Below, piece after piece: positions 29,055-38,159 of a DNA stretch of 64,000 nucleotides. The translations under genes and the position numbers were made by a program. The DNA comes from Brevundimonas intermedia. GTDB lineage: Bacteria > Pseudomonadota > Alphaproteobacteria > Caulobacterales > Caulobacteraceae. The first letter of the stretch is position 1. Each line of letters opens with the position of its first letter. Under the pieces are notes generated by a model. It ran no database searches, was not told the origin of the DNA, and saw only the letters and a program-made list of their open reading frames with translations. The stretch is taken from positions 62,001 through 126,000 of the forward strand of contig NZ_BSFD01000011.1 of NCBI RefSeq assembly GCF_027922165.1, read 5' to 3'.

Positions 29055-30478
29055 AGGGCTTCCTGCAACAGCGCCGGCGCCGTCTGGTCGAGGTGGACGA
29101 TCAGTTCGCCGAACAGGCCGTTGGCCCAGGCGAACCAGGACCGGGTGAAACGGGTCGGATCGTCCTGGTCGAAGGCCTCGTGCATGAAGCCCGCAGCGGC
29201 GTCGGTGTCGCGCAACTGGCGCAGACAGGCCCGGATCACGGCCGGATCGTCGGACGACAGGGCGCGGATGATCAGGGACATGGGCCAGACCTGGCCCAGG
29301 CCGACATGGGGGCCGCCTATGCCCTCGGCGGCGCGTCCCTTGAAGAACCAGGGATTGTCGGGGCTCCAGGCCGCATCGCGGGTGCGGCGCCACAGCGGGT
29401 CGGTAGGGCTGACGCAGCCCAGATAGGCGAGGCTGGACAGGGAGGGGGCGTTGGCGTCGTCCATGAAGACGGCGTTGCCGAAGCCGTCGACCTCATAGGC
29501 CCAGACCTCGCGCCCGTCCCTCAGGCGCATGGTTCCCCATTGGCGCAGGGCGGCCTCGACCTCGTCGGCGAGGGCCGTGGCCTGGGCGGCGAGCGCCGGA
29601 TCGGGACGGGCCTCGACCGCCAGAACCGCCAGCTCGCGCAGGGTGGTCACGGCGAACAGGTTGGCGGGGATGAGGAAAGGATAGAGACAGGCGTCGTCCG
29701 ACGGGCGGAAGGCGGAGTGGATCAGCCCGACCGGACGGGTCGGATTGCCCTGGCCCCAGAGCAGAGTCTCGGTCGGCTGGTTGGCCTTGCGCCGGAAACG
29801 ATAGGGGCCGGGACCGTCTTTGCGCTGCTGTTCGCGCAGGGTCCGCACGGACGCCGCAGCCGCTGCGGCCCAGGTGGTGTCGAAGGGGCGCGGGTCGCGG
29901 GTCTGGCGCCAATAGCCGTAGGCGAGACGGATCGGATAGCAGAGGGAGTCGATCTCCCATTTCCGTTCGGCGACGCCGGGCTTCATCTCCGTCTCGTCGG
30001 ACAGGGCCCATTCGAGATTCGAGGCGGCCGACGGGTCTTCCATGAAGGCGTTGGCGTAGGGGTCGATCAGGATCGAGCGGGCTTGGCGGGCGATCAGGCC
30101 CCGGAAGACGTCGGCCAGGGCGGGGTCGCGGTTCGCCAGATGCAGATAGGGCTTCAGCTGCGCCGCCGAGTCCCGCAGCCACAGGCAGGGGATGTCGCCG
30201 GTAATGACAAAGGCGTCGGGCGCGCCGTCGACCTGGGACATCCGCACGGTGGTGTCGAGGGTGTTCGGATAGCAGTTGGCGAACATCCACCGCAGTTTCG
30301 GATCGGCGATCCGGGCCGAGACGCGTTGGATCTCCGCCTCGACGGCGACGCTGGTGAAGCGGCGATCCGACACGGCGGGGCGGCGGCTGATGAAGGGGGC
30401 GGCGGGGGGCGCCGCGAGCGCCGGAGCGGCGGCGAAGGCGGCGCCCGTGGCGAGAAGGGTGCGTCGGGTCGGGATCAT
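29051..30478 (-). CDS. GH125 exo-alpha-1,6-mannosidase, exported
   Basis: 475 aa. GH125 enzymes remove alpha-1,6-linked mannose from the N-glycan core. Twin-arginine-type signal IPTRRTLLATGAAFAAAPALA. (alpha/alpha)6 fold motifs: ITGDIPCLWLRDSAAQ near 90, KWEIDSLCYPIRLAY near 190, the catalytic-acid region HSAFRPSDDAC near 270, GNAVFMDDANAPSLSSL, and GIGGPHVGLGQVWPMS. These match the family closely. ATG at 30478 overlaps the GH3 stop by 4 bases, and its stop overlaps the GH92 start by 4 bases. In Xanthomonas campestris a GH125 acts after a GH92 and a GH3 xylosidase on plant N-glycans, the same trio that is adjacent here. Confidence 0.94.
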   Translation of the reverse strand: MIPTRRTLLATGAAFAAAPALAAPPAAPFISRRPAVSDRRFTSVAVEAEIQRVSARIADPKLRWMFANCYPNTLDTTVRMSQVDGAPDAFVITGDIPCLWLRDSAAQLKPYLHLANRDPALADVFRGLIARQARSILIDPYANAFMEDPSAASNLEWALSDETEMKPGVAERKWEIDSLCYPIRLAYGYWRQTRDPRPFDTTWAAAAAASVRTLREQQRKDGPGPYRFRRKANQPTETLLWGQGNPTRPVGLIHSAFRPSDDACLYPFLIPANLFAVTTLRELAVLAVEARPDPALAAQATALADEVEAALRQWGTMRLRDGREVWAYEVDGFGNAVFMDDANAPSLSSLAYLGCVSPTDPLWRRTRDAAWSPDNPWFFKGRAAEGIGGPHVGLGQVWPMSLIIRALSSDDPAVIRACLRQLRDTDAAAGFMHEAFDQDDPTRFTRSWFAWANGLFGELIVHLDQTAPALLQEAL

Positions 30479-33066
30479 TTCGGCAACTCCACCGCTTCGC
30501 CGGTGACGACGAACTGGGTCCAGACGCCGTCGGCGTCGCCTGGCTGACCGCCGCCCAGCCACAGACGATAGGCGCCCGGCAGGACGCGGCGTGTGCCCGT
30601 GCGGTCCACGCTGCTCATGGCGCGCGGGTCGATGGTCAGTTTGGCCTCGCGGGTCTGGCCCGGCGCGGTGGACACCCGCGCGAAACCGGCGAGCTGACGT
30701 TGCAAGACCGGGTCGGTCAGATTGCCTTCGCGGCCGGCGTCGGGCGGCAGGAGATAGGCCTGGACCACCTCCTCGCCCGGGCGTGCGCCGATGTTGCGGA
30801 CCGAGACGGCGACCTCAAGCGGCTGGCCCGCGCCGATCGTCTCGGGCAGGCGGGGCGGCTGATAGGCGAAGCGGGTGTAGCTGAGGCCGTGACCGAAGGG
30901 CCAGGCGGGGGTTCCCGTGAAGTAGCGGTAGGTCCGCTCCTTCATGCCGTAGTCGGTGAAGGCCGGCAGGTCGGCGCTGGAGGCGTAGATCGTCACCGGC
31001 AGGCGGCCGGACGGATTGACGTCGCCGCTGAGGACGGAAGCCAGGGCGGTTCCGCCCTCGACGCCGGGATACCAGAGTTGGAGGACCGCGTCGGGCTTGA
31101 GGTCGCCTAGCGACACCGCGCTGCCCGAGGCGATGACCACGACCAGAGGCTTGCCGGTGGCGGCCAGCGCCTTCAGCAGGTCGATCTGGGGTTCGGGCAG
31201 GATGACCTCGGAGCGGTCGCCGCCGACAAAGCCGGGCGCCGAGACGCGCAGGGCCTCGCCTTCCAGATCGGGCGACAGGCCGACCACGGCGACTACGACG
31301 TCGGCCGCCGCCGCTGCGGCCTCGGCCTCGGCGCGTTGAATCTCGGCGGGGGCGATCCAGCGCAGCCGGATCCCTTCGTCGCCGCCCTTGTGATCCAGCT
31401 CCAGCCGGATGTCCGAGGGGCGGTCGCCGGCGACTTCGACCTCCAGGCCGGAGCCGCCGATGATGCTGTCGATCTGTTTGACGCCATTGACCCAGAGCCG
31501 CACCGCGTCATGCGCCGGGCAGGCGTGCCAGCAGGCGGGGCCGTCGATCATCAGGCGATAGCGGCCGGGGGCGGGGGGCGTGAACAGGCCGGTCCAGCGC
31601 GCCGTGAATGGCGCCGTCTTGGTCAGGTTCAGGTCGATGCGGCGGTCGCGGCTGCTGCGGATCACATGGCCGTCGGCGTCGCGGACCTCGACCTCCAGGC
31701 CGGGCCGGCCGCCGCTGCTCAGCGCCGTTTCGGGTACGACCACCGGGGTGTTCTCGGCCAGAGGACCGCCTTGGGCGTAGGTGATGCGCGCCGCGCCGAA
31801 GCGCGCCCGCAGACCCTCCAGCGGCGTGACCGGATCGATGGCCGCGCCGTGGTAATTGCCCTCGAGCACGTTCAGGTCGTCGGCATTGGCGCCGATGACC
31901 GCGATCTTCTGGTTCTGCAGAGGCAGAAGGGCGGCGCGGTTTTCGAGCAGGACGATGGATTTTTCGGCGGCTTCGCGCGCCAGGGCGCGGTGTTCGGGCG
32001 TGCCAACGGCGGTCGCGGGGATCGCGTCCCAGGGCGAGCGGCCGTCGACGACGGCGCCCAGGGCGCGTCGGGCGGCGAGGGCGCGATCCAGGGCGGCGTC
32101 CACCAGGGCTTCATCGACCAGACCCGCGCGCACGGCGGCGGGCAGGGCGCGATAGGCGCCGCCGCAGTTGATGTCGGTTCCGCCCTTCAGGGCGGCGGCG
32201 GCGGCGTGGGCGGCGTCGGGCTGGCTGTGATGGAACAGATAGATGTTGGCCACGGCGTCGCAGTCCGACACCGTCACGCCGGTAAAGCCCCAGTCGCCGC
32301 GCAGCCGGTCGATCATCAGGGCCGAGGAGGCGCAGACCGGCGTGCCGTGGATGGCGTTATAGGCGCACATCAGGGACTGGGCCTTGCCGTCCACCACCGC
32401 GGCGCGGAAGGCAGGCAGATAGGTGGCCTCGAGGTCTCGCGGCGAGACATTGACGGAGAAGCTGTCGCGGCCCGCCTCGGGGCCTGAGTGTACCGCCAGG
32501 TGTTTGGGGGCGGCGATGACTTTCGGATGGTCCGGGTCCGGGCCCTGAAGTCCCCGGACGAAGGCGACGCCGAGGCGGCCGGTCAGATAGGGGTCTTCGC
32601 CATAGGTCTCCTGGCCCCGGCCCCAGCGGGGATCGCGGAAGATGTTGACGTTGGGGGACCAGAGGGTCAGGCCCTCGTACAGGTCGCGGGCGGCGTTGGT
32701 CGGGCGCGCGTTCCATTTTGCGCGGGCTTCGGTGGAGGTGACGTCCCCGACGCGTTGCACCAGATCGACGTCCCAGGTCGCGGCCAGGCCGATGGCCTGG
32801 GGGAAGACGGTCGCTTGGCCGTTGCGGGCCAGGCCGTGCAGGCCCTCGTTCCACCAGTCATAGGCGGGCAGGCCCAGCAGGGACTCGGCCGGGGCGGCGT
32901 TCATCAGCTGGGCCGCCTTGCGCTCCAGGGTCAGGCCTTCGCCTGAAGCGGTCTGAGCCGGGGCGTCCGAGGGGGCGCAGGCGGCGCAGTTGACCGATTG
33001 GGCCGCTGCGGGGGCGGCGAGGCCAGCCGCCATCAGCAAGGCCAGAATTGCGGTGCTGTGTCTCAT
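30475..33066 (-). CDS. GH3 beta-xylosidase-type glycosidase with PA14 insert, exported
   Basis: 863 aa. Sec signal peptide ending APAAAQS. GH3 N-domain about 40-370 with AYDWWNEGLHGLARNG near residue 70, RDPRWGRGQETYGEDPYL near 145 and nucleophile Asp268 in VTVSDCDAV; C-domain about 380-720 interrupted at about 440-590 by a PA14-like sugar-binding insert; fibronectin III-like end about 760-850. The WWNEGLHG and GTDINCGG signatures are those of the beta-xylosidase branch of GH3 rather than the beta-glucosidase branch. With GH125 and GH92 genes directly downstream, removal of beta-1,2-xylose from plant N-glycans is the best guess; beta-glucosidase or hexosaminidase activity is not excluded. 4-base overlaps at both ends. 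Confidence 0.92.
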   Translation of the reverse strand: MRHSTAILALLMAAGLAAPAAAQSVNCAACAPSDAPAQTASGEGLTLERKAAQLMNAAPAESLLGLPAYDWWNEGLHGLARNGQATVFPQAIGLAATWDVDLVQRVGDVTSTEARAKWNARPTNAARDLYEGLTLWSPNVNIFRDPRWGRGQETYGEDPYLTGRLGVAFVRGLQGPDPDHPKVIAAPKHLAVHSGPEAGRDSFSVNVSPRDLEATYLPAFRAAVVDGKAQSLMCAYNAIHGTPVCASSALMIDRLRGDWGFTGVTVSDCDAVANIYLFHHSQPDAAHAAAAALKGGTDINCGGAYRALPAAVRAGLVDEALVDAALDRALAARRALGAVVDGRSPWDAIPATAVGTPEHRALAREAAEKSIVLLENRAALLPLQNQKIAVIGANADDLNVLEGNYHGAAIDPVTPLEGLRARFGAARITYAQGGPLAENTPVVVPETALSSGGRPGLEVEVRDADGHVIRSSRDRRIDLNLTKTAPFTARWTGLFTPPAPGRYRLMIDGPACWHACPAHDAVRLWVNGVKQIDSIIGGSGLEVEVAGDRPSDIRLELDHKGGDEGIRLRWIAPAEIQRAEAEAAAAAADVVVAVVGLSPDLEGEALRVSAPGFVGGDRSEVILPEPQIDLLKALAATGKPLVVVIASGSAVSLGDLKPDAVLQLWYPGVEGGTALASVLSGDVNPSGRLPVTIYASSADLPAFTDYGMKERTYRYFTGTPAWPFGHGLSYTRFAYQPPRLPETIGAGQPLEVAVSVRNIGARPGEEVVQAYLLPPDAGREGNLTDPVLQRQLAGFARVSTAPGQTREAKLTIDPRAMSSVDRTGTRRVLPGAYRLWLGGGQPGDADGVWTQFVVTGEAVELPK

Positions 33067-35669
33067 GGTTGGGCCAGGGTGCGAAGGGTGAGGGCCTGGC
33101 GCAGAGCCTGCGGGTCTGCGGCGCTGTCCACCGTCACCGTCACGCTCTCGCCGGGCAGGAGATCGAAGCCGTTGTCGGACGGGGTGGCCGCCACGACGCC
33201 GAAATCGATCATGACGGCTCGCGCCAGATTGGCGGCGGTAACGGTCAGGCGGTCGCCGTCCCAACGGTTGGACAAGCCGGGGTCGGGATAGGCCATGTCC
33301 TTGGGCTCGGCCCGTTCGATGACGGCGCGGCTGACGCGGCGACCGTCGAGGCTCAGTTCGGCGACGGCGTAGCTGCTCGAGGCCGGGGCGGCGCCGAACA
33401 GCTCGGCGTCGTCAATATTGACGACATCGACGGCCGACAGAGGGTCCAGGGTCACGGCGCCGCTGCGCTCGGCCAGAAGCTGGCCGTCCATGCTGAGGGT
33501 GCGCAGGGTCCAGCGGCCCGCGACCGGGGTCGTGGCGTCGGACACCAGGGCGATCCGGGTCTGGCCGGCGCGGCGCTCGGCGACGATGGCCTGGGGCGCG
33601 AAGAAGCGGCGGGCCGCATGGTGCAGCAGCTTGGGACGGCCGTACCAGTCGATGCTGGACCAGGAGATGGCCGGCCAGGTGTCGTTCAGCTGCCAATACA
33701 GCGAGCCCATGGTCACGGGACGGCAGGCGCGGTGGTGCAGGGCCGCCGTGCGGATGGCGTCCGCCTGCATCACCTGGCTGAGATAGACCAGGTCGGCGAA
33801 GTCGCGCGGGGTGCGGTGGTGCTGGGCCAGATAGAAGAGGATGCGGGCATTGCCCTCGCCGGCCAGGAATTTCTGGTGGGCCTTCATCACCGGACTGTCG
33901 GCGGTCAGGTCGGTCGTCCCGGCGAAGGCGGCGATGGTGGCCAGGCCCGGCATGGCCTGGAAGCCGTATTCCGACATGAAGCGCGGGCAGCTGTCGGTAT
34001 AGCGTTCGATGGGCTTTGAGCCCGACCAGACGTCCCAGAAGTGGCGGTCGCCGTCGCGGTCGGTGTCGGTAGGGGTCTCGTAGTCGGTCGAGGGCGAGCC
34101 GGGCCAGTAGGGGACGTCGGCGTCGCCGCGCGTCACCGCTTCACGCAGGACCCGGTCGAACAGAACCGCCATATGGGTTCCAATCCGTTCCTGCTCGTCG
34201 GGGCCGACGGCCTGTTTGAAGGCCTTGCGGTCGGACCAGTTTTCCCATCCGGACAGGACTTCGTTGTTGCCGGCCCAGATCACCAGGGACGGGTGGGCTT
34301 GCAGGCGTTCGACCTGTTCGGTCGCCTCGACCGCCACATTGTCGCGGAAGTCGGCGCCGGGGGGCGTGACGGCGCCGCCGAACATGAAGTCCTGCCAGAC
34401 CATCAGGCCCAGTTCGTCGGCGACTTCGTAGAAGGCCTCGTCGGGATAATAGCCGCCGCCCCAGACGCGGATCATGTTCATATTGGCGTCGGCGGCCATG
34501 CGCAGCACATGCGCCTGGTCCTCGCTGCTCACGCGGGCGGGGAAGTTGTCGAACGGGATCAGGTTGGCGCCCTTCATGAAGATGGGCACGCCGTTGATCT
34601 TGAGCCCGAAGCCGCCGTCCTCCCGCATCAGTTCGACGGTGCGAAGCCCTGTGCGTTTCGAGGCGACGTCGCTGTCGCGGCCGTCTTCGACCAGGGTCGC
34701 CGTGACGGTGTAGAGCGGCTGGTCGCCATAGCCGATCGGCTGCCAGCGACGCGGGGCCGGGATGGTCACCGGGACCGAAAGCCGGTTGGCGCCGGGGGCC
34801 AGGCCGGCGGGGCGGGTCTGGGTCTGGGTGCGGCCGTCGGGGCCGGTCAGGTCGACGCGAACCAGCACCGAGGTCGGGGTGTCCGCCGTGATGTCGAGAC
34901 GGGCGTTGATCCGCGCCTCGGCGTCGGTCACGGCCTCCTGGTCAATAGTCAGGGTGTCGATCCGGGCGTCGTCCCAGGCGTCCAGCGACACCGGCCGCCA
35001 CAGGCCGATGTTGACGATCCGCGGGCCCCAGTCCCAGCCGTAATGATATTTGGGCTTGCGGATATAGGGGGAGGTCTGGCGACCCTTGGGCTCGTCGCCG
35101 AAGGCGCTGTCGTATTCGCCGGGCAGGGGATGGGCCTCGGCCAGGACCATGGGCTGAAGCGTGTCGATGGGCGAGGCGAAGGTCACGGTGATCGTATTGG
35201 CCCCCCGCTTCAGCAGGGGTTTCGCATCGGCCCGCCAGCGCCGATGGGCGTTGTCCGCCGACAGCAGGACCGTGCCGTTGACTCGCACCGTGGCGAAGGT
35301 GTCGAGCCCGTCGAACACCAGATCGAGATGGCCGCGCGCCATCATCTCGGGCGTCACCTCAAAGGTGCGTCGGTATTCCCAATCGGTCAGTCCGGCCCAC
35401 TGGATGTCCGCCTCGTTCAGCCCGACGAAGGGGTCGGTGACGAGACCGGCGGCGATCAGGTCCTGCTGCACGCTACCCGGCGTCTGGGCCGGCAGCCAGC
35501 GGGCGGCGCGGGGGTGGGCGCGGGCGGCTTCGACGTCGGTTGGGTCGATCCGGAACGACCAGCCGCTGTCGAGCGGAGTGGTCTGTCGTTCGCCGGCCAA
35601 GGCGGGGGCCGTGATGGCCCAGGACAGGGCGATGCCGAGTGCGAGTGCGCTGACGCGGTGCGATCTCAC
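33063..35669 (-). CDS. GH2 beta-mannosidase, exported
   Basis: 868 aa. Cleaves the single beta-1,4-mannose of the N-glycan core (or mannan ends). GTG at 35669 overlaps the GH20 TGA by 4 bases (GTGA) and starts a good signal peptide ending TAPALAG; the upstream open frame is coding for GH20 in another frame. Sandwich domain near 40-200 with GLNEADIQWAGLTDWEYRR (beta-mannosidase-like W..L..WEY), YHYGWDWGPRI near 210 (typical of beta-mannosidases), acid/base Glu470 in WAGNNEVLSGW, nucleophile Glu567 in RFMSEYGFQAMP. Full-length and intact. Confidence 0.95.
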   Translation of the reverse strand: MRSHRVSALALGIALSWAITAPALAGERQTTPLDSGWSFRIDPTDVEAARAHPRAARWLPAQTPGSVQQDLIAAGLVTDPFVGLNEADIQWAGLTDWEYRRTFEVTPEMMARGHLDLVFDGLDTFATVRVNGTVLLSADNAHRRWRADAKPLLKRGANTITVTFASPIDTLQPMVLAEAHPLPGEYDSAFGDEPKGRQTSPYIRKPKYHYGWDWGPRIVNIGLWRPVSLDAWDDARIDTLTIDQEAVTDAEARINARLDITADTPTSVLVRVDLTGPDGRTQTQTRPAGLAPGANRLSVPVTIPAPRRWQPIGYGDQPLYTVTATLVEDGRDSDVASKRTGLRTVELMREDGGFGLKINGVPIFMKGANLIPFDNFPARVSSEDQAHVLRMAADANMNMIRVWGGGYYPDEAFYEVADELGLMVWQDFMFGGAVTPPGADFRDNVAVEATEQVERLQAHPSLVIWAGNNEVLSGWENWSDRKAFKQAVGPDEQERIGTHMAVLFDRVLREAVTRGDADVPYWPGSPSTDYETPTDTDRDGDRHFWDVWSGSKPIERYTDSCPRFMSEYGFQAMPGLATIAAFAGTTDLTADSPVMKAHQKFLAGEGNARILFYLAQHHRTPRDFADLVYLSQVMQADAIRTAALHHRACRPVTMGSLYWQLNDTWPAISWSSIDWYGRPKLLHHAARRFFAPQAIVAERRAGQTRIALVSDATTPVAGRWTLRTLSMDGQLLAERSGAVTLDPLSAVDVVNIDDAELFGAAPASSSYAVAELSLDGRRVSRAVIERAEPKDMAYPDPGLSNRWDGDRLTVTAANLARAVMIDFGVVAATPSDNGFDLLPGESVTVTVDSAADPQALRQALTLRTLAQP

Positions 35670-37966
35670 TGGGTCGCCTCCAGCGTGACGCCGCCGACGG
35701 CGTAGAAATAGTCGCCGATGGGGGAGGTGAAGGTCATGCACAGGTCGCTGTCGGTCAGACCGGCGGGCAGGGGGCCGGCGAAACGGATCTGCACCGGCGC
35801 GGCGGCAGGGTCGGGCAGGGGGAAGGTTCCCACCGGCGTTCCTTCGCATCCGCCGGCGCGGACGATCAGTTCGCCGAACTGGGTCGCGGCGAAATAGTGT
35901 TTCATCCGCTTGAAATCATTGGCGATGCCGAAGTTGTAGGGCAGGCGCGCCACCTCGATGTCAAAGCCCTTGGCGACCGAGAGCGGGGCGTTCCGCCAGT
36001 TCATGCAGTCGTCGAAGATGTTGGCGTTATAGGCCGGGGCGACCGCGCCGGAATCCGGATCCAGCGGCAGGCGCAGTTCGATCCCGCCCATACAGGCGGA
36101 CAGGGCGTTGACGTCGGCGGTGAGCAGGGCCGCGGGGCGGGTTTCATAGGTGCGGGGCGCGGCCAGGGCCTGGTCCCCGGCGCCGAACGATGTCGCGCGG
36201 ATGGTCACGCCCAGGGGCGTGGTCAGGGGCTGGGCATAGACGGCCGAGGTCGGCGAGGGTTCGGAGCCGTCCAGGGTGTAGCGGATCACGCCCTGTCCGG
36301 TCTGGCTGGCCAGGGCCACGGTCGCCTGGCCGGTGCGGACGGCGTCGGAGCGGGCGCCCTGAAGCGTGTAACCGACGGCGAAGGCGCTGTCGGCGGCGGG
36401 CACGCCCGCCCGTTTCCAGCGGGCCATCTGGGGCTCCAGCCGGTCGAGGAAGCCGGGGAAGTCGCGGGTCGGGGCGCCGGACCAGATGTTATCGGCGAAG
36501 GCGGCCAGGCGAGGGAAGGTGGCGTGCCACACCAGGGCCGGGGTCGAGAGATATTCCGACCAGGCGTTCATCTGGGCGCCCAGCACATGGTGGCGGTCGG
36601 CGGGCGCGATGGCCTGGGGCATGGGGTCGTAGCCATAGACCCGTTCCAGGGTCATGGCCGGATTGGCCGGCCGCATCGGCGGTTCGCCCGGCAGCCAGGA
36701 CTGGATATTGTCCAGATACAGGATGGGCGCCGGCGACAGGACGACGTCATGTCCCTCGGCTGAGGCTTCGATCGCGCCCTTTTCGCCCTGCCAGGACATG
36801 ACGGCGGCGGACTGCGGCAGGCCGCCGCCCTCGAGGATTTCGTCCCAGCCGATCAGCACCCGGTCATGGGCCCGCAGATAGGCGTCGAACTCGCGGATCA
36901 GCGCGGACTGGAGTGCGTTCTCGGTGGCGATCCCCTGTTCACGCATCAGGGCCTGGACGCGGGGCGAGCGTTTCCACTGGTCCTTGATCGCTTCGTCGCC
37001 GCCCAGATGGATGTACTGGCCGGGGAAGATGTCCATGATCTCGTCCAGCACCGCCTTGACGAAGGCGATCCCTTCCGGGCCGGGGTCGAGCAGATAGGGA
37101 TTGACGCCCCAGTCGCCCGAGACCGGCGGACGGTCGCCGAAGACGCCCAGCTCGGGATAGGAGGCGACGATGGCCTGGGCGTGGCCCGGCAGGTCGATTT
37201 CGGGAACGATGGTGACGCCCCGCGCGGCGGCGTAGGCGACCAGATCGCGCATCTCGTCCTGGGTGTAGAAGCCGCCATAGCGTTTGGGCGGTTCGTTTCC
37301 GGCCGAAGGCGTGGTGCGCCAGGCGCCGATCCGCGTCAGCTCGGGATAGCGCTTGATCTCGATCCGCCAGCCCTGGTCGTCGGACAGGTGCAGGTGGAGG
37401 ACGTTCAGCTTCAGCGCCGCCATCTGGTCGATGGAGGTCTTCAGCGCCGAGACCGGTTGGTAGTGGCGCGCCACGTCGGCCATATAGCCGCGCCAGCGGT
37501 AGGCGGGACGGTCCTCGATGACCATGGCCGGGACGGCGACGGGCTGGCCGAAGGCGGTGTCGGGCGAAAGCAACTGAGCCAGGGTCATGGCGCCGTACAG
37601 CAGGCCCGAATCCGTCGAGGCGGTGATCCGCACCCCGGCGTCCGAAACCTCGAGCCGATAGGCGCCCTCGCCGACGACGCCGGCGTCGCGTTCAAGACGG
37701 ACAGCGCCGGTGGTCGCAGGGCGAAGCTCAAGCCCTCGCGTGGTTCGAACATGATTGATCAGCAGGCGCGCCGCCGTGGTCGCGCCCGCGTCCGAAGCGA
37801 CGACGCCGCCCCCGTTCGTGATGGAGACGCCGCCCGTCGTCCGCGTGACCGAGGCGGGCATGGGGATCAGCGGTAGGGGCGAGGCGGTCTCGGCCGCAGC
37901 TGAGACTGACGAAGCGTGAAGAAGGGCCCCCGCCCAAACTGCCGCAATAATCGCTTTTTGCATCAT
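35666..37966 (-). CDS. GH20 beta-N-acetylhexosaminidase, exported
   Basis: 766 aa, first gene of the six-gene glycosidase operon. Removes terminal beta-GlcNAc (or GalNAc) by substrate-assisted catalysis. ATG at 37966 with AAGGGG 6 bases upstream; Sec signal ending SVSA near residue 23. GH20b domain 30-150; catalytic barrel about 155-510 with YRWRGYMADVARHY, LHLHLSDDQGWRIEI, PEIDLPGHAQA and the Asp324-Glu325 pair in YIHLGGDEA; further motif GWDEILEGG and VMSWQGEKG. A C-terminal chitobiase-like region about 545-610 (IRYTLDGSEPS) and a final beta-sandwich about 640-766 of unknown role. A putative regulator motif TGGTACTGT lies 23 bases upstream of the start. Confidence 0.96.
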   Translation of the reverse strand: MMQKAIIAAVWAGALLHASSVSAAAETASPLPLIPMPASVTRTTGGVSITNGGGVVASDAGATTAARLLINHVRTTRGLELRPATTGAVRLERDAGVVGEGAYRLEVSDAGVRITASTDSGLLYGAMTLAQLLSPDTAFGQPVAVPAMVIEDRPAYRWRGYMADVARHYQPVSALKTSIDQMAALKLNVLHLHLSDDQGWRIEIKRYPELTRIGAWRTTPSAGNEPPKRYGGFYTQDEMRDLVAYAAARGVTIVPEIDLPGHAQAIVASYPELGVFGDRPPVSGDWGVNPYLLDPGPEGIAFVKAVLDEIMDIFPGQYIHLGGDEAIKDQWKRSPRVQALMREQGIATENALQSALIREFDAYLRAHDRVLIGWDEILEGGGLPQSAAVMSWQGEKGAIEASAEGHDVVLSPAPILYLDNIQSWLPGEPPMRPANPAMTLERVYGYDPMPQAIAPADRHHVLGAQMNAWSEYLSTPALVWHATFPRLAAFADNIWSGAPTRDFPGFLDRLEPQMARWKRAGVPAADSAFAVGYTLQGARSDAVRTGQATVALASQTGQGVIRYTLDGSEPSPTSAVYAQPLTTPLGVTIRATSFGAGDQALAAPRTYETRPAALLTADVNALSACMGGIELRLPLDPDSGAVAPAYNANIFDDCMNWRNAPLSVAKGFDIEVARLPYNFGIANDFKRMKHYFAATQFGELIVRAGGCEGTPVGTFPLPDPAAAPVQIRFAGPLPAGLTDSDLCMTFTSPIGDYFYAVGGVTLEATQ

Positions 37967-38159
37967 CCCATCCCCTTTGGTCTGATTTTGGTACTGTCGC
38001 ACGATGGCGCCCTCTCGACGGGGCGTCCAGCCCTATCCGGTGTGACGAATCGTCGTTTTCCAGGGGCTATGCCGCTTAATGGTATTGTGAATTCCCCTGG
38101 CTCCATGCGAGGACAATCTGAGATCGGCCCTGAACCGGCGGTAGATGATCGAGAGAGGC
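37967..38159. promoter_or_regulatory. Divergent control region of the glycosidase operon and its GntR regulator
   Basis: 193 bases between GH20 and the GntR-type gene. It holds TGGTACTGT (37989-37997) and TGGTATTGT (38080-38088). The second lies inside a perfect 7-bp inverted repeat, CCAGGGG (38060-38066) and CCCCTGG (38094-38100). TGGTATTGT occurs again just upstream of the GlcNAc operon (48354-48362), so these are candidate binding sites for the GntR regulator. Confidence 0.5.
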
